From Pseudomonadales bacterium (GTDB taxonomy: Bacteria; Pseudomonadota; Gammaproteobacteria; Pseudomonadales; UBA5518): DNA of 64,000 nucleotides. The position numbers and the translations under genes were made by a program. Positions 37,500-47,187 of the stretch are shown one piece after another. The stretch is taken from assembly GCA_024234165.1 (NCBI GenBank), contig JACKOP010000001.1, forward strand, positions 310,001 to 374,000, written 5' to 3'. The notes beneath the pieces were generated by a model that ran no database searches, was not told where the DNA came from, and saw only the letters and a list, made by a program, of their open reading frames with translations. Each line of letters opens with the position of its first letter. Position 1 is the first letter of the stretch.

Positions 37500-37598
37500 C
37501 TGCAGAGGCTGTCGCAAAAGCTTCCGATCGTCGATGCAGGCGGCACGTGGCGAAGGCGTTGCGCACGCTTCGCAACGGCTTTGCGACAGCCGCTGCAG
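37500..37598. repeat. Long inverted repeat after the membrane-protein gene
   Basis: A 22-bp arm (CTGCAGAGGCTGTCGC then AAAAGC, 37500-37521) is matched by its near-exact complement at 37577-37598, with one mismatch and one extra base. The arms enclose about 55 bp. It fills the gap between two genes and could act as a transcription terminator or be a small non-autonomous element. Confidence 0.55.
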
Positions 37599-37631
37599 TG
37601 AATTCTGGTTTACACGACTACAATCGCCACC

Positions 37632-38750
37632 ATGACAACCTCCAACACTCCGGCGCAACAATTCCAGCAGATCCTGCGGTATCTGGAGCAACTCGGTCTG
37701 GATCCGGCTCCGGTCGCCGCGAGCGCTCGACTCAATGCCACCGCAATCAGTTCAATGCATCCTGACACACCGCTACCAACATATGACTACGCCACGCTCT
37801 ATCAGCAGGCAGCAAACACCCTGCAGCAACGCCACCCGGGTGTCGTGTGGGGAGCAGGCATAGGCACCGATGCATTTCGATTCCGCTGCCACGTCATGGT
37901 CTGCTGTAACGACCTCGGCTCGGCACTCGCATGCGCCACTCAGTACGATCATCTGCTGCAACCGCTTACCGGCTATAGCGTGAAATATCGTTCTGATGGG
38001 GATCGATTCTGGGTTGGCTATCATGTTGATGTAGCGATGAATGCACACCTGCTTCAGCCAGAGACGCCAACCACACACGATGGTGCAGAATCGTCTGTAG
38101 CCGTTGCAAAGGCTTCAGGCTTGCGTATTTGGTACACACTGATCGGCTGGATGATTGGTCGCAACCCACAGGTACTTGCAGCGCAGCTTTCCTCTTCTGC
38201 ATTACCTGCTAACGTACAGAGCCGACTTGAACATCTATTCCAGGTGCCCATAGCCTTCAACGCGGAAGAATCTGCAATCTGCATTCCAGCAAGCTATCTT
38301 GAACATCGTATCGTGCACACACCGCGTTCGGTCGATGCTTTCCTCGAAAATGCTGTCTACAACCTGATTCTCCAAGACAATCAGCGCCTAAATATCAGTA
38401 CCGCCATCAAATCGCTGCTAACCCGCGACATGCCTGACCGAGCTCCGACCCTGGATATGATCGCAAACCAGGTACACATGTCCTCATCGAACCTGCGTCG
38501 CCGTCTTCAGCAAGAGGGCACCAGTTATCAGAAGATCAAGGACCAGATCCGCCGTGACATGGCGTACCGTCATCTGCGTGAAGGCCATCTCAAGGTTCAC
38601 CAAATTGCCGAAACTCTCGGATTCAATGAGCCCAGCTCCTTTATCCGCTCATTTCGCAACTGGTCTGGCCTGACGCCACGCCAGTTCAGAGAGCAGATAT
38701 CCGAGCACCCAGCCACAACGGGTTCCCCAGACACATCCTGTCGCAGTTGA
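37632..38750 (+). CDS. AraC-family transcriptional regulator
   Basis: A 372-residue regulator with an AraC-type N-terminal ligand domain (OruR/ArgR-like 'arabinose-binding' group, about 20-200). The C-terminal double HTH is at about 270-355: APTLDMIANQVHMSSSNLRRRLQQEGTSYQKIKDQIRRDMAYRHLREG, then VHQIAETLGFNEPSSFIRSFRNWSGLTPRQFR. The ATG follows an AT-poor gap without a strong ribosome-binding site. It is convergent with the SDR/MFS/TonB operon, ending only 5 bp from it, and probably activates that operon from its distal promoter. The inducer is unknown. Its GC content looks lower than its neighbours'. Confidence 0.9.
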   Translation: MTTSNTPAQQFQQILRYLEQLGLDPAPVAASARLNATAISSMHPDTPLPTYDYATLYQQAANTLQQRHPGVVWGAGIGTDAFRFRCHVMVCCNDLGSALACATQYDHLLQPLTGYSVKYRSDGDRFWVGYHVDVAMNAHLLQPETPTTHDGAESSVAVAKASGLRIWYTLIGWMIGRNPQVLAAQLSSSALPANVQSRLEHLFQVPIAFNAEESAICIPASYLEHRIVHTPRSVDAFLENAVYNLILQDNQRLNISTAIKSLLTRDMPDRAPTLDMIANQVHMSSSNLRRRLQQEGTSYQKIKDQIRRDMAYRHLREGHLKVHQIAETLGFNEPSSFIRSFRNWSGLTPRQFREQISEHPATTGSPDTSCRS

Positions 38751-38755
38751 ATCCA

Positions 38756-39571
38756 TCAAGCTTGCTGCGGGAGGAACTGCTCACCCATTTTTTCCACCGC
38801 CTTGCGCCGCCGCACCAAACGTCGCCCCAGCATGACATCACGCGCCGCCACCGGCCCACGCCCGAGTGCACGCAAAGCCGCTTCGGCCGTGGGTGCAGGA
38901 AGCTTTATCCGTGCCGTGCTCACACCTTCGCGAAGCTCCGGATGCGTGGAGCGCAGCCCCGGCGTATTGGTGGGCCCTGGAATGAAGGAAAGCACGTCAA
39001 CGCCATGCTGACGCAGTTCGTACCACAGCGCCTCTCCGAGCACCAGATCGTACGCCTTGCTCGCCGCGTACGAAGCGAATATCGGCGACCCTTGCAGGCC
39101 CGAACCCGAAGAGACAAACACGATTCCGCCACGCCCACGCGCAGCCATATCGCTGCCAAAACCATGCGCAAGCATCAGCGGTGCGGCGCAATTCACGTCG
39201 ATTTCCTGCAGCATCAAGCCGATATCCTGCTGCAGAAACAGACCTGAACGACCGATTCCCGCATTGCAGATCAGCAGACCGATCTCGAGTTGCGCTGTTT
39301 GTGCGCGGAGCGACTGCATGAAATCGCGCTTCGAAAGATCCACAACCACCGCCCGCGTTACAACACCATGATCCCGTTGTACCGCTCGTGCCTGCTCTTC
39401 GACACGATCACGCTGCACGTCGAGCAGCACCACATTCAGCCCACGACTTGCAACGGCATCGGCAAAGGCTGCACCCAGACCCTGCGCAGCTCCCGTAATG
39501 AGGGCCCACGGCCCATACTTTCCAGCGAAATCACCAGCAGCCTGCCGGTCAGCACGTTGTGAGTTGCTCAT
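38756..39571 (-). CDS. Short-chain dehydrogenase/reductase
   Basis: A 271-residue classical SDR. The cofactor loop TGAAQGLG is at 26-33, LICNAGIG is the NNAG-equivalent, and the catalytic Ser and Tyr/Lys are in VFVSSGSG and YAASKAYD. The acidic residue after the second strand (LLDVQRD) suggests NAD preference. It is the last gene of a five-gene operon. Its ATG overlaps the stop of the preceding SDR by 4 bp. The substrate is presumably an alcohol or ketone intermediate of the pathway. Confidence 0.9.
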   Translation of the reverse strand: MSNSQRADRQAAGDFAGKYGPWALITGAAQGLGAAFADAVASRGLNVVLLDVQRDRVEEQARAVQRDHGVVTRAVVVDLSKRDFMQSLRAQTAQLEIGLLICNAGIGRSGLFLQQDIGLMLQEIDVNCAAPLMLAHGFGSDMAARGRGGIVFVSSGSGLQGSPIFASYAASKAYDLVLGEALWYELRQHGVDVLSFIPGPTNTPGLRSTHPELREGVSTARIKLPAPTAEAALRALGRGPVAARDVMLGRRLVRRRKAVEKMGEQFLPQQA

Positions 39572-40404
39572 GACCGTTCCTCCACCTCTCGTGCCCCGGA
39601 CCGCAGACGCTCGGCCGTGGCGATGATCTCCATGGCCGAGCGCTCGGTCACCAGGCCCCCATCCACGTCAAGTATCTTGCCAGTCATATAGCTCGATGCG
39701 GGTGCGGCCAGATACAACACGGCTGCGGCGATATCATCCGGCACGCCAAGCCTGCCAACCGGCGTCCATGCCGCAAGCGCAGCCCCGACTCCTGGGAGAG
39801 CCGCCAGCAGATTCTGTTTCATGTTCTCCGTCTGGATTGCGCCCACACGAATCGCATTGACGCGCACCGAGGGCGCGTACTCCATCGCCATCATGCGTGT
39901 CGCCTGCTCGAGCGCCGCCTTGGCTCCTCCGTATGGAATGGAACCAACGTGCGCGACGCGCGCATAGCCGGAAGATATATTGATCACGGCGCCACCCCTG
40001 TCCCGCATCAAAGGCACTGCCGTGCGTGTCAGCAGAATCGGCGCCAGGAAATTGAGCTTCACGGCACCGATGACCTGCTCCTCGGTGATACGATCCGTGG
40101 GCCCGTGACCGGTACCACCCGCGTTATTGACGAGGATATCCAGTTTGCCGAGCCGTGCATTGGTGTCATTCACGATTCGATGCACATCGTCTTCACGGGT
40201 CACATCCGCACAGATGGCGATCGCCCGGCCTCCGGCAGCGACGATTCCATGCGCAGTCGCCTCGACCTGCTCACGTGTTCTGGCCACGCATGCCACGGCA
40301 GCCCCTGCTTCCGCAAGTGCCTTTGCCGTCGCAGCGCCAATGCCACGACCAGCTCCAGTAACCACTGCAACCTTGTCGTCCAGACGGAACAAATCCAGGA
40401 TCAT
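39568..40404 (-). CDS. Short-chain dehydrogenase/reductase
   Basis: A 278-residue SDR with TGAGRGIG at 16-23, LVNNAGGTG, INISSGYARVAHVGSIPYGGAKAALEQ (Ser, Tyr and Lys of the active site) and the C-terminal YMTGKILDVDGG typical of 3-oxoacyl-ACP reductase/hydroxysteroid dehydrogenase relatives. Its start and end overlap its neighbours by 4 bp each (MFS before, SDR after), so the three are translationally coupled. A role in oxidising or reducing the imported compound is inferred. Confidence 0.92.
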   Translation of the reverse strand: MILDLFRLDDKVAVVTGAGRGIGAATAKALAEAGAAVACVARTREQVEATAHGIVAAGGRAIAICADVTREDDVHRIVNDTNARLGKLDILVNNAGGTGHGPTDRITEEQVIGAVKLNFLAPILLTRTAVPLMRDRGGAVINISSGYARVAHVGSIPYGGAKAALEQATRMMAMEYAPSVRVNAIRVGAIQTENMKQNLLAALPGVGAALAAWTPVGRLGVPDDIAAAVLYLAAPASSYMTGKILDVDGGLVTERSAMEIIATAERLRSGAREVEERS

Positions 40405-41663
40405 GTCGACTCCTTACCGATCAGGGAACTACCCAATTTCTTCTGCTCGCGTCGCTGCAGTATCGCGAGAACCGAAAATGTCGCTGCACAGCCAGCAACA
40501 AGAATCAGGACACCACTGAATGCAAAACGGTAATCCCCACGCATATCGAACAGCCAAGCGATCACGATCGGCGCTGAAAACGTGAATGGCAACTTCAATG
40601 CCGATGCATATCCAAGCGTCGCGCCCAGCATTTTTGTGCCGTAACGAACACTGAAAACTGTTGATAACGCCACGTAAACCCCTCCACTGCAAGCTCCCAG
40701 CAGGGCGATTGCGCATGTCAGCGGAAGGAAGCGCGGTCCAGCCACCAATAGCAACATCCAGCCAAAGACTTGTACTACACCATTCAGTGCAAGTGCAGCG
40801 CTACCACCGTAACGATCACTCATGACCCCAAACAGAATTGCACCGGGTATCGCCGCAGACGCAGACAGTGACATCAGCAATGCAGCGCGTGTCGCATCAA
40901 TACCCATGCTTGTTGCATAAGGCACGACATGTACCGTGCGTGCAGACCCCGACGCCAGAATCATGCCAGCCGCCAGTGTTGCCATCCAGAAGAACGGGCT
41001 TCGGAGCACGCTTCCACCTCCCGTTCCACTCGGACCAGAACCTGTCACAACGGGCTCGTGCCGAACCCTGGATCCAACTTCTTCCGGTCGATCGCGAACC
41101 CGGCTCAGCAGCGGCACCAGTGCGAGCAGCAGTAAGGAAAAGGCACCAAAGGTCGCACGCCAGCCGAACGTAATGAATAATGCGGTTGCAAGCGGCGGCA
41201 TCAATACGCCCCCCAATGGGATGTTTACGAAGCCGATGGCTCGACCACGTGTCCGTTCGTACCAGTTGGCAACCAGGGCCGTCGCCGGCAGAGTGCCAAG
41301 CATGGCGTACCCGAGTCCAATTGGAATGAACGACGCCAACACCAATCTCGCCGACGGTGCAAACGCTGCCAAACCAAAACCTGCACTCATCACCCAGGTG
41401 CCTGCAAGCATTAAACGACGAATCGAGAAACGACCGATTAGCCACCCCATCCAGGGATTCGTCAACCCCATTGTCAGGATCACGATCGGGAGCCCCATCG
41501 ACGCCATGGTGCGGTCAAGCTGAAAGGACTCGGCAAAAAACTGCACAAAGACGCCGTAGAGTCCGAAGGTGAGCGCCACCGTCGTGTTCTGGGCAACAAA
41601 ACCGATCCCTAATGCAAGCCTCGCAGGGTGTCTCTCGGAATCAACATCCGTTGCAACCGCCAT
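40401..41663 (-). CDS. MFS transporter
   Basis: A 420-residue major facilitator with about 12 hydrophobic segments, starting MAVATDVDSERHPARLALGIGFVAQNTTVALTFGLYGVF. The cytoplasmic loop after TM2 (GWLIGRFSIRRLML) is the family's G-x3-D/G-R-x-G-R-R region, and the middle loop is charged (SRVRDRPEEVGSRVRHE). A TTG at 41678 overlapping the receptor stop is an alternative start. It lies directly behind the TonB receptor, so inner-membrane uptake of the same compound is the likely role. Confidence 0.9.
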   Translation of the reverse strand: MAVATDVDSERHPARLALGIGFVAQNTTVALTFGLYGVFVQFFAESFQLDRTMASMGLPIVILTMGLTNPWMGWLIGRFSIRRLMLAGTWVMSAGFGLAAFAPSARLVLASFIPIGLGYAMLGTLPATALVANWYERTRGRAIGFVNIPLGGVLMPPLATALFITFGWRATFGAFSLLLLALVPLLSRVRDRPEEVGSRVRHEPVVTGSGPSGTGGGSVLRSPFFWMATLAAGMILASGSARTVHVVPYATSMGIDATRAALLMSLSASAAIPGAILFGVMSDRYGGSAALALNGVVQVFGWMLLLVAGPRFLPLTCAIALLGACSGGVYVALSTVFSVRYGTKMLGATLGYASALKLPFTFSAPIVIAWLFDMRGDYRFAFSGVLILVAGCAATFSVLAILQRREQKKLGSSLIGKEST

Positions 41664-41674
41664 ATTCAAGGTTC

Positions 41675-44125
41675 TCAATACTTATACCCTAATGACAGGG
41701 CCCAGGTTCTTCCTCGTAGATACCCAGCCGTCATGAAGTTCGAAACCACGAAGGTATTCACTTGCTCACGCTCATCGCTCAGATTCTTCCCCTCCAGGGC
41801 GACACGCCATTTCGCATCTCTCGACGTAAATGCCATCTGCGCATTCCACGTCGTTAGAGAATCCGAAAGTGCATTCATACGGAATGCGTTCGTCGTATCA
41901 ACCGGGGAGTCGGTAAATATCTGATCGCGGTATGCAACATCGACCGCCACCAGCACGGACCCCCGGTCTGCGAGGTCAAAGTCATACGCAAGGCGGGCCT
42001 GCGCTGTCCACCTTGGTGCGAAACCGAGCGCCCGATTATCGGACACATCAATGACGCCTTGACCAGCAACTGCCTGCAGGTATTTTTCGATCTTCGAATC
42101 GAGGTAACCCACGTTCAGGCTGGCCATAAGACCTTCCATGGGAGTGACCCAAATGATTTCTACCTCCCCCCCTGAAGACTTCACCTTGCCGACGTTCGCT
42201 GAGGTGCTGCGCAACTGTCCATCAGGTGTGATTTCGATGGTGGATAGCTGCTTGTCCTGATAGTCGTTGTAGAAAAATTCAGCATTCAAGCGCAGCGTAC
42301 CTTCAAGAAGCGTGCTTTTCAGACCAACGCTGTAATTATCAACGGTCTCCGGCTCATAGGAGGCGACAATGTTGCCACTGGTTGCAAAGCCTCCGGCCTT
42401 GAAACCTGATGAATATCCGCCATAGATCATCAGATCGTCATTCAAAAACCGAGTGAGCTTTATGCTTGGAGAAAACTCGCTCCAGGAATCATCGGCAATC
42501 AGATATTCGTCATAGCTGACTGTGACCACCCGGGATATCCGAGGACTACCAAGCACGGGGCTCGTTACTACACCACCATTGATCAGTGTCTGTGCAGACG
42601 TGTTCACCTGCCATCCGAAAAACCCAGGTCGGGATTCCACATAGGCTTCCTGCCCTGCCCGGATGCCAAAAATATCGAAAGCACTGCCAACCCGCGTAAT
42701 TGCAAACGGATACAAGGTCTCGTTGACAGTGCCACGAATATCAATCTCCTTCTTGTCCCTGGTATAACGCCCCCCAAGTGATAGCTGCCAACCCGCCGCG
42801 AACTCCCATTCGGTCGTTGCATACAGCGAGATCGAGTTCAGATCACGGGTATCACGCCACGTGGTCTTTAGATGGTCAGAAAAGAAGCGGAGCCGTGTAG
42901 TTTGAAGCGTAGTACCAGGCTCGGTAATGCTGTATTGTCCATCGAGATAATAGGCGCCAATCACCGCCTGAACGGTTTCACTCGAAAAATTCAATTGTAA
43001 TTCCTGACTGAAATCCTTGTTTTTGATATATGAATTGCTATCTATAAAACGTTGTATGCTTCCGTCGTAATCAAACGCCCTGGGGTTTTTTACTTCTCGA
43101 TAAGCTGTAACCGACTTAAGCACTAGGGACTCGGCCAGATCCCAAGTAATCGTACCGGCAATTGATGAGGTCTCTATCTCCACTGCTTTGAAGCCAGGGT
43201 GAACATGTGCCGTCCGCACTTTGTCCACATTGCTTGGCAGCGACAAGTCACTTGCTTCGTCGAGGATTGCCGTTCCCGGTCCGTAGATTCCGTTCGCACC
43301 TATCAGTCGGGCGGAGATCGTCTGGACGGGTACCGCGTTCACTGCCAGACGACCAGGTATACCCGGTCTGGAATCGTCGCGACTGTGATCAGCAACCACC
43401 CTCACCCTCAAGGCTTCAGCGGCACTCCACACCAAAGTCCCGCGAAAGGACTGCACATCTGCGTCGGCCCATCTGCTGCCGTCATAGATGTTCCGTTGAT
43501 AACCATCACGGTGTTTCGTTGCAAAAGCGAAGCCACCGAAAAGTTGACCTGGCATCAAGGGCCCGGAGATATTGCCTTTCAGCCGTACCAGATTATCGCT
43601 GCCCACCTGCCCTTCAAGACCGGCCTCAAGCGCATCGCCGGGTTCACGACTGATGTACTTGATCGCACCGCCAATGGTGTTTCGGCCGTATAGCTGTCCT
43701 TGCGGCCCCTTGAGCACTTCTATGCGTTCAATATCGTAGACATCAAGCACTGCACCACCTGTATGGTTCAGGTATACGTCATCGACATAAATTCCTACAC
43801 CTTGATCGAATCCAGGATCGTTGCCTATGCCACGAACGAAGATCTGGATCGCACCCGTAAGCAGACCGCTCGTTTCGTTGATCGTGATGTTTGGCGTCAT
43901 CTTCTGCAGATCAGTAATATCACTGACCTGATTTCTGGCAAGTTGTTCGGCTGAAAAAGCAGCAATTGCCATTGGCACATCCTGAACATTTTCCTCGCGC
44001 TTGCGCGCAGTCACGACGACCTCCTCGATCCCTTGCTGCGCGATCGATATGTCGGCTGCCAGAATGGAAATACCAATCATTATTGCGCCATAGAGCGCAC
44101 GACGATGCACCATTATGTTCTGCAT
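41675..44125 (-). CDS. TonB-dependent outer-membrane receptor
   Basis: An 816-residue receptor. A signal peptide (residues 1-29, MIGISILAADISIAQQ) precedes a TonB-box-like IEEVVVTARKREENVQDVP. The plug domain carries VRGIGNDPGFDQGVGIYVDDVYL and IERIEVLKGPQGQLYGRNTIGGAI. A 22-strand barrel ends in an aromatic residue (LSLGYKY). It imports a scarce or bulky ligand with energy from TonB-ExbBD. The plug motif is of the type found in receptors for hydrophobic organics as well as siderophores, so the ligand stays open. GGAGA lies 7 bp before the ATG. Codon use appears less GC-rich than in surrounding genes. Confidence 0.95.
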   Translation of the reverse strand: MQNIMVHRRALYGAIMIGISILAADISIAQQGIEEVVVTARKREENVQDVPMAIAAFSAEQLARNQVSDITDLQKMTPNITINETSGLLTGAIQIFVRGIGNDPGFDQGVGIYVDDVYLNHTGGAVLDVYDIERIEVLKGPQGQLYGRNTIGGAIKYISREPGDALEAGLEGQVGSDNLVRLKGNISGPLMPGQLFGGFAFATKHRDGYQRNIYDGSRWADADVQSFRGTLVWSAAEALRVRVVADHSRDDSRPGIPGRLAVNAVPVQTISARLIGANGIYGPGTAILDEASDLSLPSNVDKVRTAHVHPGFKAVEIETSSIAGTITWDLAESLVLKSVTAYREVKNPRAFDYDGSIQRFIDSNSYIKNKDFSQELQLNFSSETVQAVIGAYYLDGQYSITEPGTTLQTTRLRFFSDHLKTTWRDTRDLNSISLYATTEWEFAAGWQLSLGGRYTRDKKEIDIRGTVNETLYPFAITRVGSAFDIFGIRAGQEAYVESRPGFFGWQVNTSAQTLINGGVVTSPVLGSPRISRVVTVSYDEYLIADDSWSEFSPSIKLTRFLNDDLMIYGGYSSGFKAGGFATSGNIVASYEPETVDNYSVGLKSTLLEGTLRLNAEFFYNDYQDKQLSTIEITPDGQLRSTSANVGKVKSSGGEVEIIWVTPMEGLMASLNVGYLDSKIEKYLQAVAGQGVIDVSDNRALGFAPRWTAQARLAYDFDLADRGSVLVAVDVAYRDQIFTDSPVDTTNAFRMNALSDSLTTWNAQMAFTSRDAKWRVALEGKNLSDEREQVNTFVVSNFMTAGYLRGRTWALSLGYKY

Positions 44126-44173
44126 GATTTGTCTCCTTGCAGCCAGCTTTCACAATTTATTCGTTGCTCAACG

Positions 44174-45628
44174 TCAGTAATCACGCCACCGCTTCTTGAT
44201 ATGCGCCTGACGCAGCGCAATTTCCTGGCGGCGCATTTCCGCTGAAACCCGCGGCGTGTCTGCTGGCAGTACAGTCGCAATATCCTTGAATTTCACGAGA
44301 GATGTCCGGATCTTCGGCAACTGGTCCGCATCCGGCGTTTCCCGGAAAACAAAACGGAAAGCATCGCTGCCTTCCGGCAACCCGGTTGTCGCAACCCATC
44401 CCTGCACTCCGGGATCCTCGTGTGCCACGACGAACCAGCGTGCGCCATCGCTTGCTTTCGGCAACTGTCCTCCGGTCAGGCTCGCCACATAATTCTGCTG
44501 GTCCGGGCCTTCAAACCAGAGGTTGCTCAACTGGAAGCCCAGATAGTGAGGCTCGACGGGTGTTTCCACCCGGATGACCAATGCTTCATCCGGCGCCAGC
44601 TCGAACTTGCCACCGGCATAGAGTTGTTGCGCCCCCGCCACACCTCCTGCAGTGAAAGGTGGTTCGACAGGATTCAGGCCATTTACCGGCATTGCACGTC
44701 GACCGTCTCCGTTCACATCACTGCGCAACTCCAGTGCGAACTCCTGCAACCGACTCCAGAACCGGATCTGGTTCGGCAATTCCGTGCCAATCCGTTCGAG
44801 CTTTTCGGCCATCTCATCGACGGTGAGTGGTGGACGGCTCTCACCGATGGCATCCAGACGCACGATATCGAGTTCCAGCGGCTCTTCGTTGACCCAGTCC
44901 GAGAACACTTCACGCACAGCCACCCAGTTCGCCGTGCGCAACGCCTCGACACCTGTACCGGGGCATTGCATATGCTTGCGTGAGACGAGGAAGTTTCCCG
45001 TAAAACCCTGTGGACGTTCTGGCCCGATCAGAATCTCGAAACGCCCCTCTGTTTCGACCTGCATCTGCAGGCTACTGACGAAATCCAGGGTCGTGTCGAC
45101 ACACTGCTTCATTTCGTCGAGCGCGCCCGTTGCACCAGGCACTCCCGTGATGGTCTGGAAGATCACGACACGCGGCGCCTTCGGGCCTTCCACGGTAGCA
45201 GCAGAATCGCGCCACGCGCTCGTATCCGCCGCACGACCGGTAATCCGGTAAAACCCACTGTCGTCGATGCGTGCCTTCAGGTACATCGTGTCGGGGTTCT
45301 CCGCCGTCCACTTGCGCAGCATGTCCATCGAACGGTGGAACTCCGGATAACGCGGGTGCTGCCGCATTTCCAGCTGGATCATGCGCTCGAGGTGACCGAG
45401 CAGGTAACGATAGCCTTCTGCCAGATTGCGGGGCGTTGGTGGTGGAGGAACGTATTGCGGATCGATCAGGCTGCGCTGCGCCTCCCGCAACCCGTTGTTG
45501 AATACCTCCCAGCTCCGCTCGAGACGGGCAGCCGGATCCTCGCCCACATTTGCCGCAAACACTGGAATGGGGAGCGCCACGCCGGAGAACAGCAATAGCG
45601 CCAGACAGCACTGCAGTGCCCTTGCCAT
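44174..45628 (-). CDS. Secreted DUF1214-domain protein
   Basis: A 484-residue exported protein with a signal peptide (MARALQCCLALLLFSGVALPIPVFAA). DUF1214-like blocks are seen in the second half: LAPDEALVIRVETPVEPHYLGFQLSNLWFEG and WFVVAHEDPGVQGWVATTGLPEG. The protein at 47188-48375 is a shorter, unexported paralogue. DUF1214 has no proven biochemical role. As the first gene of the receptor/transporter/SDR operon it may bind or convert the substrate in the periplasm. GAGGGG lies 6 bp before the ATG. Confidence 0.8.
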   Translation of the reverse strand: MARALQCCLALLLFSGVALPIPVFAANVGEDPAARLERSWEVFNNGLREAQRSLIDPQYVPPPPTPRNLAEGYRYLLGHLERMIQLEMRQHPRYPEFHRSMDMLRKWTAENPDTMYLKARIDDSGFYRITGRAADTSAWRDSAATVEGPKAPRVVIFQTITGVPGATGALDEMKQCVDTTLDFVSSLQMQVETEGRFEILIGPERPQGFTGNFLVSRKHMQCPGTGVEALRTANWVAVREVFSDWVNEEPLELDIVRLDAIGESRPPLTVDEMAEKLERIGTELPNQIRFWSRLQEFALELRSDVNGDGRRAMPVNGLNPVEPPFTAGGVAGAQQLYAGGKFELAPDEALVIRVETPVEPHYLGFQLSNLWFEGPDQQNYVASLTGGQLPKASDGARWFVVAHEDPGVQGWVATTGLPEGSDAFRFVFRETPDADQLPKIRTSLVKFKDIATVLPADTPRVSAEMRRQEIALRQAHIKKRWRDY

Positions 45629-45914
45629 GAGCGGCCCCTCTTTGAATATTTATGATTCGCTCGCCAGTCGCCGAGCCTCCACCTGAACGTACCTGAGGCT
45701 AACGCAGGAAGGCAGCGGCACAGAAGGACGAAATCGCCAGTTTCCGTCTACATAAATGCTCGCCAATGAATTGGCTCGGCAGAACAGCCTTGCTGGCAGC
45801 ACTTCGCTGCGCATTTCTCAAATCAGATGCACGAGACGACCCCACAACATCCGGCGGGGCGTCTCTACAGTCGCTGCACCAAGAAGGGACTCAAACGCCT
45901 CCGCGGGGCTCTCC
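45629..45914. other. Intergenic region with hairpin
   Basis: This 286-bp gap between the sulfotransferase-like gene and the DUF1214 operon carries a strong hairpin, GAGACG-A-CCCC (45833-45843) pairing with GGGGCGTCTC (45856-45865). It may end transcription of the upstream cluster, though no T tract follows. The promoter of the 45628 gene should lie in 45629-45780. No small gene was found. Confidence 0.35.
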
Positions 45915-47174
45915 TCAGACCTCGTTCGGCACCCCGTGGAACTTCTGGTACCGGGCGAACAACGCGCGCTCGCTTGCGATCTGCTCCTTGTCGCCGACGG
46001 TGTAGACGTTCTTGCCGAACTTGCCCTGCGGTTTGTGCGCCAGGTAGTCGATCACTCCCTGCCGCACCTGCTCCGGAAAATCGAGACCGAGCTCGCCGTA
46101 CAGCGCTGCCAGCGCGGCGGGGGCGTCACGCATCAGCTCTGCAAACAGGAAATCGTGGATCTGAGCGCGGGGGATCTCGCCCGCTTCGACCTGGTCGATC
46201 ACGCGATTCAGGCTGAACGCATACGCCTCCGAGGTCATCAGGCGTTCGAACGAAGCCGCATCAAAAGCCTTGTCGCTGCGGATCCAGTACAGGGTCCCGA
46301 GCAGATTGGCCACCGAGGCGCGCGCCTTGACCGGGTCGCGGTGCGTCAGCACCACGCGTGCATCCGGGAACACCTTGAACAGCACCGGCAGGCTTTCGGT
46401 ATGCGAGGGTGATTTCAGCAGCCAGTGCCGACGCGGATTCTTCCACTGCAACAGCTTCAGCATGCGCTTGTAATAAGCGTAGGAACCGGTGAGGTCGGCC
46501 TGCTGCAGCCACGTGTAGTAGGTCGGTACCTGGAACACCCCGGTCAGGTTGTCTGAAACGAAGGTGCAGTTCATCGCCACCTTGCACTCGTTCGGAATCA
46601 TGGCGCCGAGTTCGTGCATCGACAGAAAGGATGGCGTAACCCGGTGCCACTGCGTCAACAGATGGTCTGCCTTCGCGATTCGCGGGTCGTTGCGGTAGGT
46701 GGCTGCTTCCGGCGGCGGGCACGGAAACATGATTTCCCAGTTTGTCGGCACGCCGAAACGGCTGTCGGTCGACAATAATTCGAACAGGATCGAGGTGCCC
46801 GAACGCGCCTGGCCGACGATGAAAACCGGCGCGTTCACGACTTCGTCCTCGATCTCCGGATGCTGTCGGTACGCTTCCTCGATCTGCAGCCGCTCCTGCA
46901 ACCAGATCAGCAGGTCGCTGCGGGTCATCAGCCTGCCGAAGAGATTGAGTTCCGCCTCCTTCTCCATCGATTCGACCAGGATCTCGAAGGGTTCACGCCA
47001 ATCGTCACCACCGAAATCCGACAATCCCGTGTTGGCCATCGCCGTCTCGATCAGCTCGCGCGATCGCAGCGGTACGAGACTGGCGATGTCCATGCCCCGC
47101 CCTTCCTCGTTGACGCGAGCCACCCATTCGGGCCTGGCCGGTGGTGTCCAGCCCTTCTCCTGTGCTGCGCTCAT
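45915..47174 (-). CDS. Sulfotransferase-family protein
   Basis: A 419-residue P-loop protein of the sulfotransferase family. The PAPS 5'-phosphosulfate loop is GQARSGTS at 121-128, and the later block HWLLKSPSHTESLPVLFKVFPDARVVLTHRDPVKA holds the 3'-phosphate-binding Arg/Ser. Such proteins move sulfate from PAPS to hydroxyl groups, but many bacterial members of this subgroup are uncharacterised. The ATG at 47174 follows GAGGAGG. It is the last gene of the minus-strand catabolic cluster and lies 13 bp after the DUF1214 paralogue. The acceptor substrate is unknown. Confidence 0.85.
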   Translation of the reverse strand: MSAAQEKGWTPPARPEWVARVNEEGRGMDIASLVPLRSRELIETAMANTGLSDFGGDDWREPFEILVESMEKEAELNLFGRLMTRSDLLIWLQERLQIEEAYRQHPEIEDEVVNAPVFIVGQARSGTSILFELLSTDSRFGVPTNWEIMFPCPPPEAATYRNDPRIAKADHLLTQWHRVTPSFLSMHELGAMIPNECKVAMNCTFVSDNLTGVFQVPTYYTWLQQADLTGSYAYYKRMLKLLQWKNPRRHWLLKSPSHTESLPVLFKVFPDARVVLTHRDPVKARASVANLLGTLYWIRSDKAFDAASFERLMTSEAYAFSLNRVIDQVEAGEIPRAQIHDFLFAELMRDAPAALAALYGELGLDFPEQVRQGVIDYLAHKPQGKFGKNVYTVGDKEQIASERALFARYQKFHGVPNEV

Positions 47175-47187
47175 CACTGCATCCTCC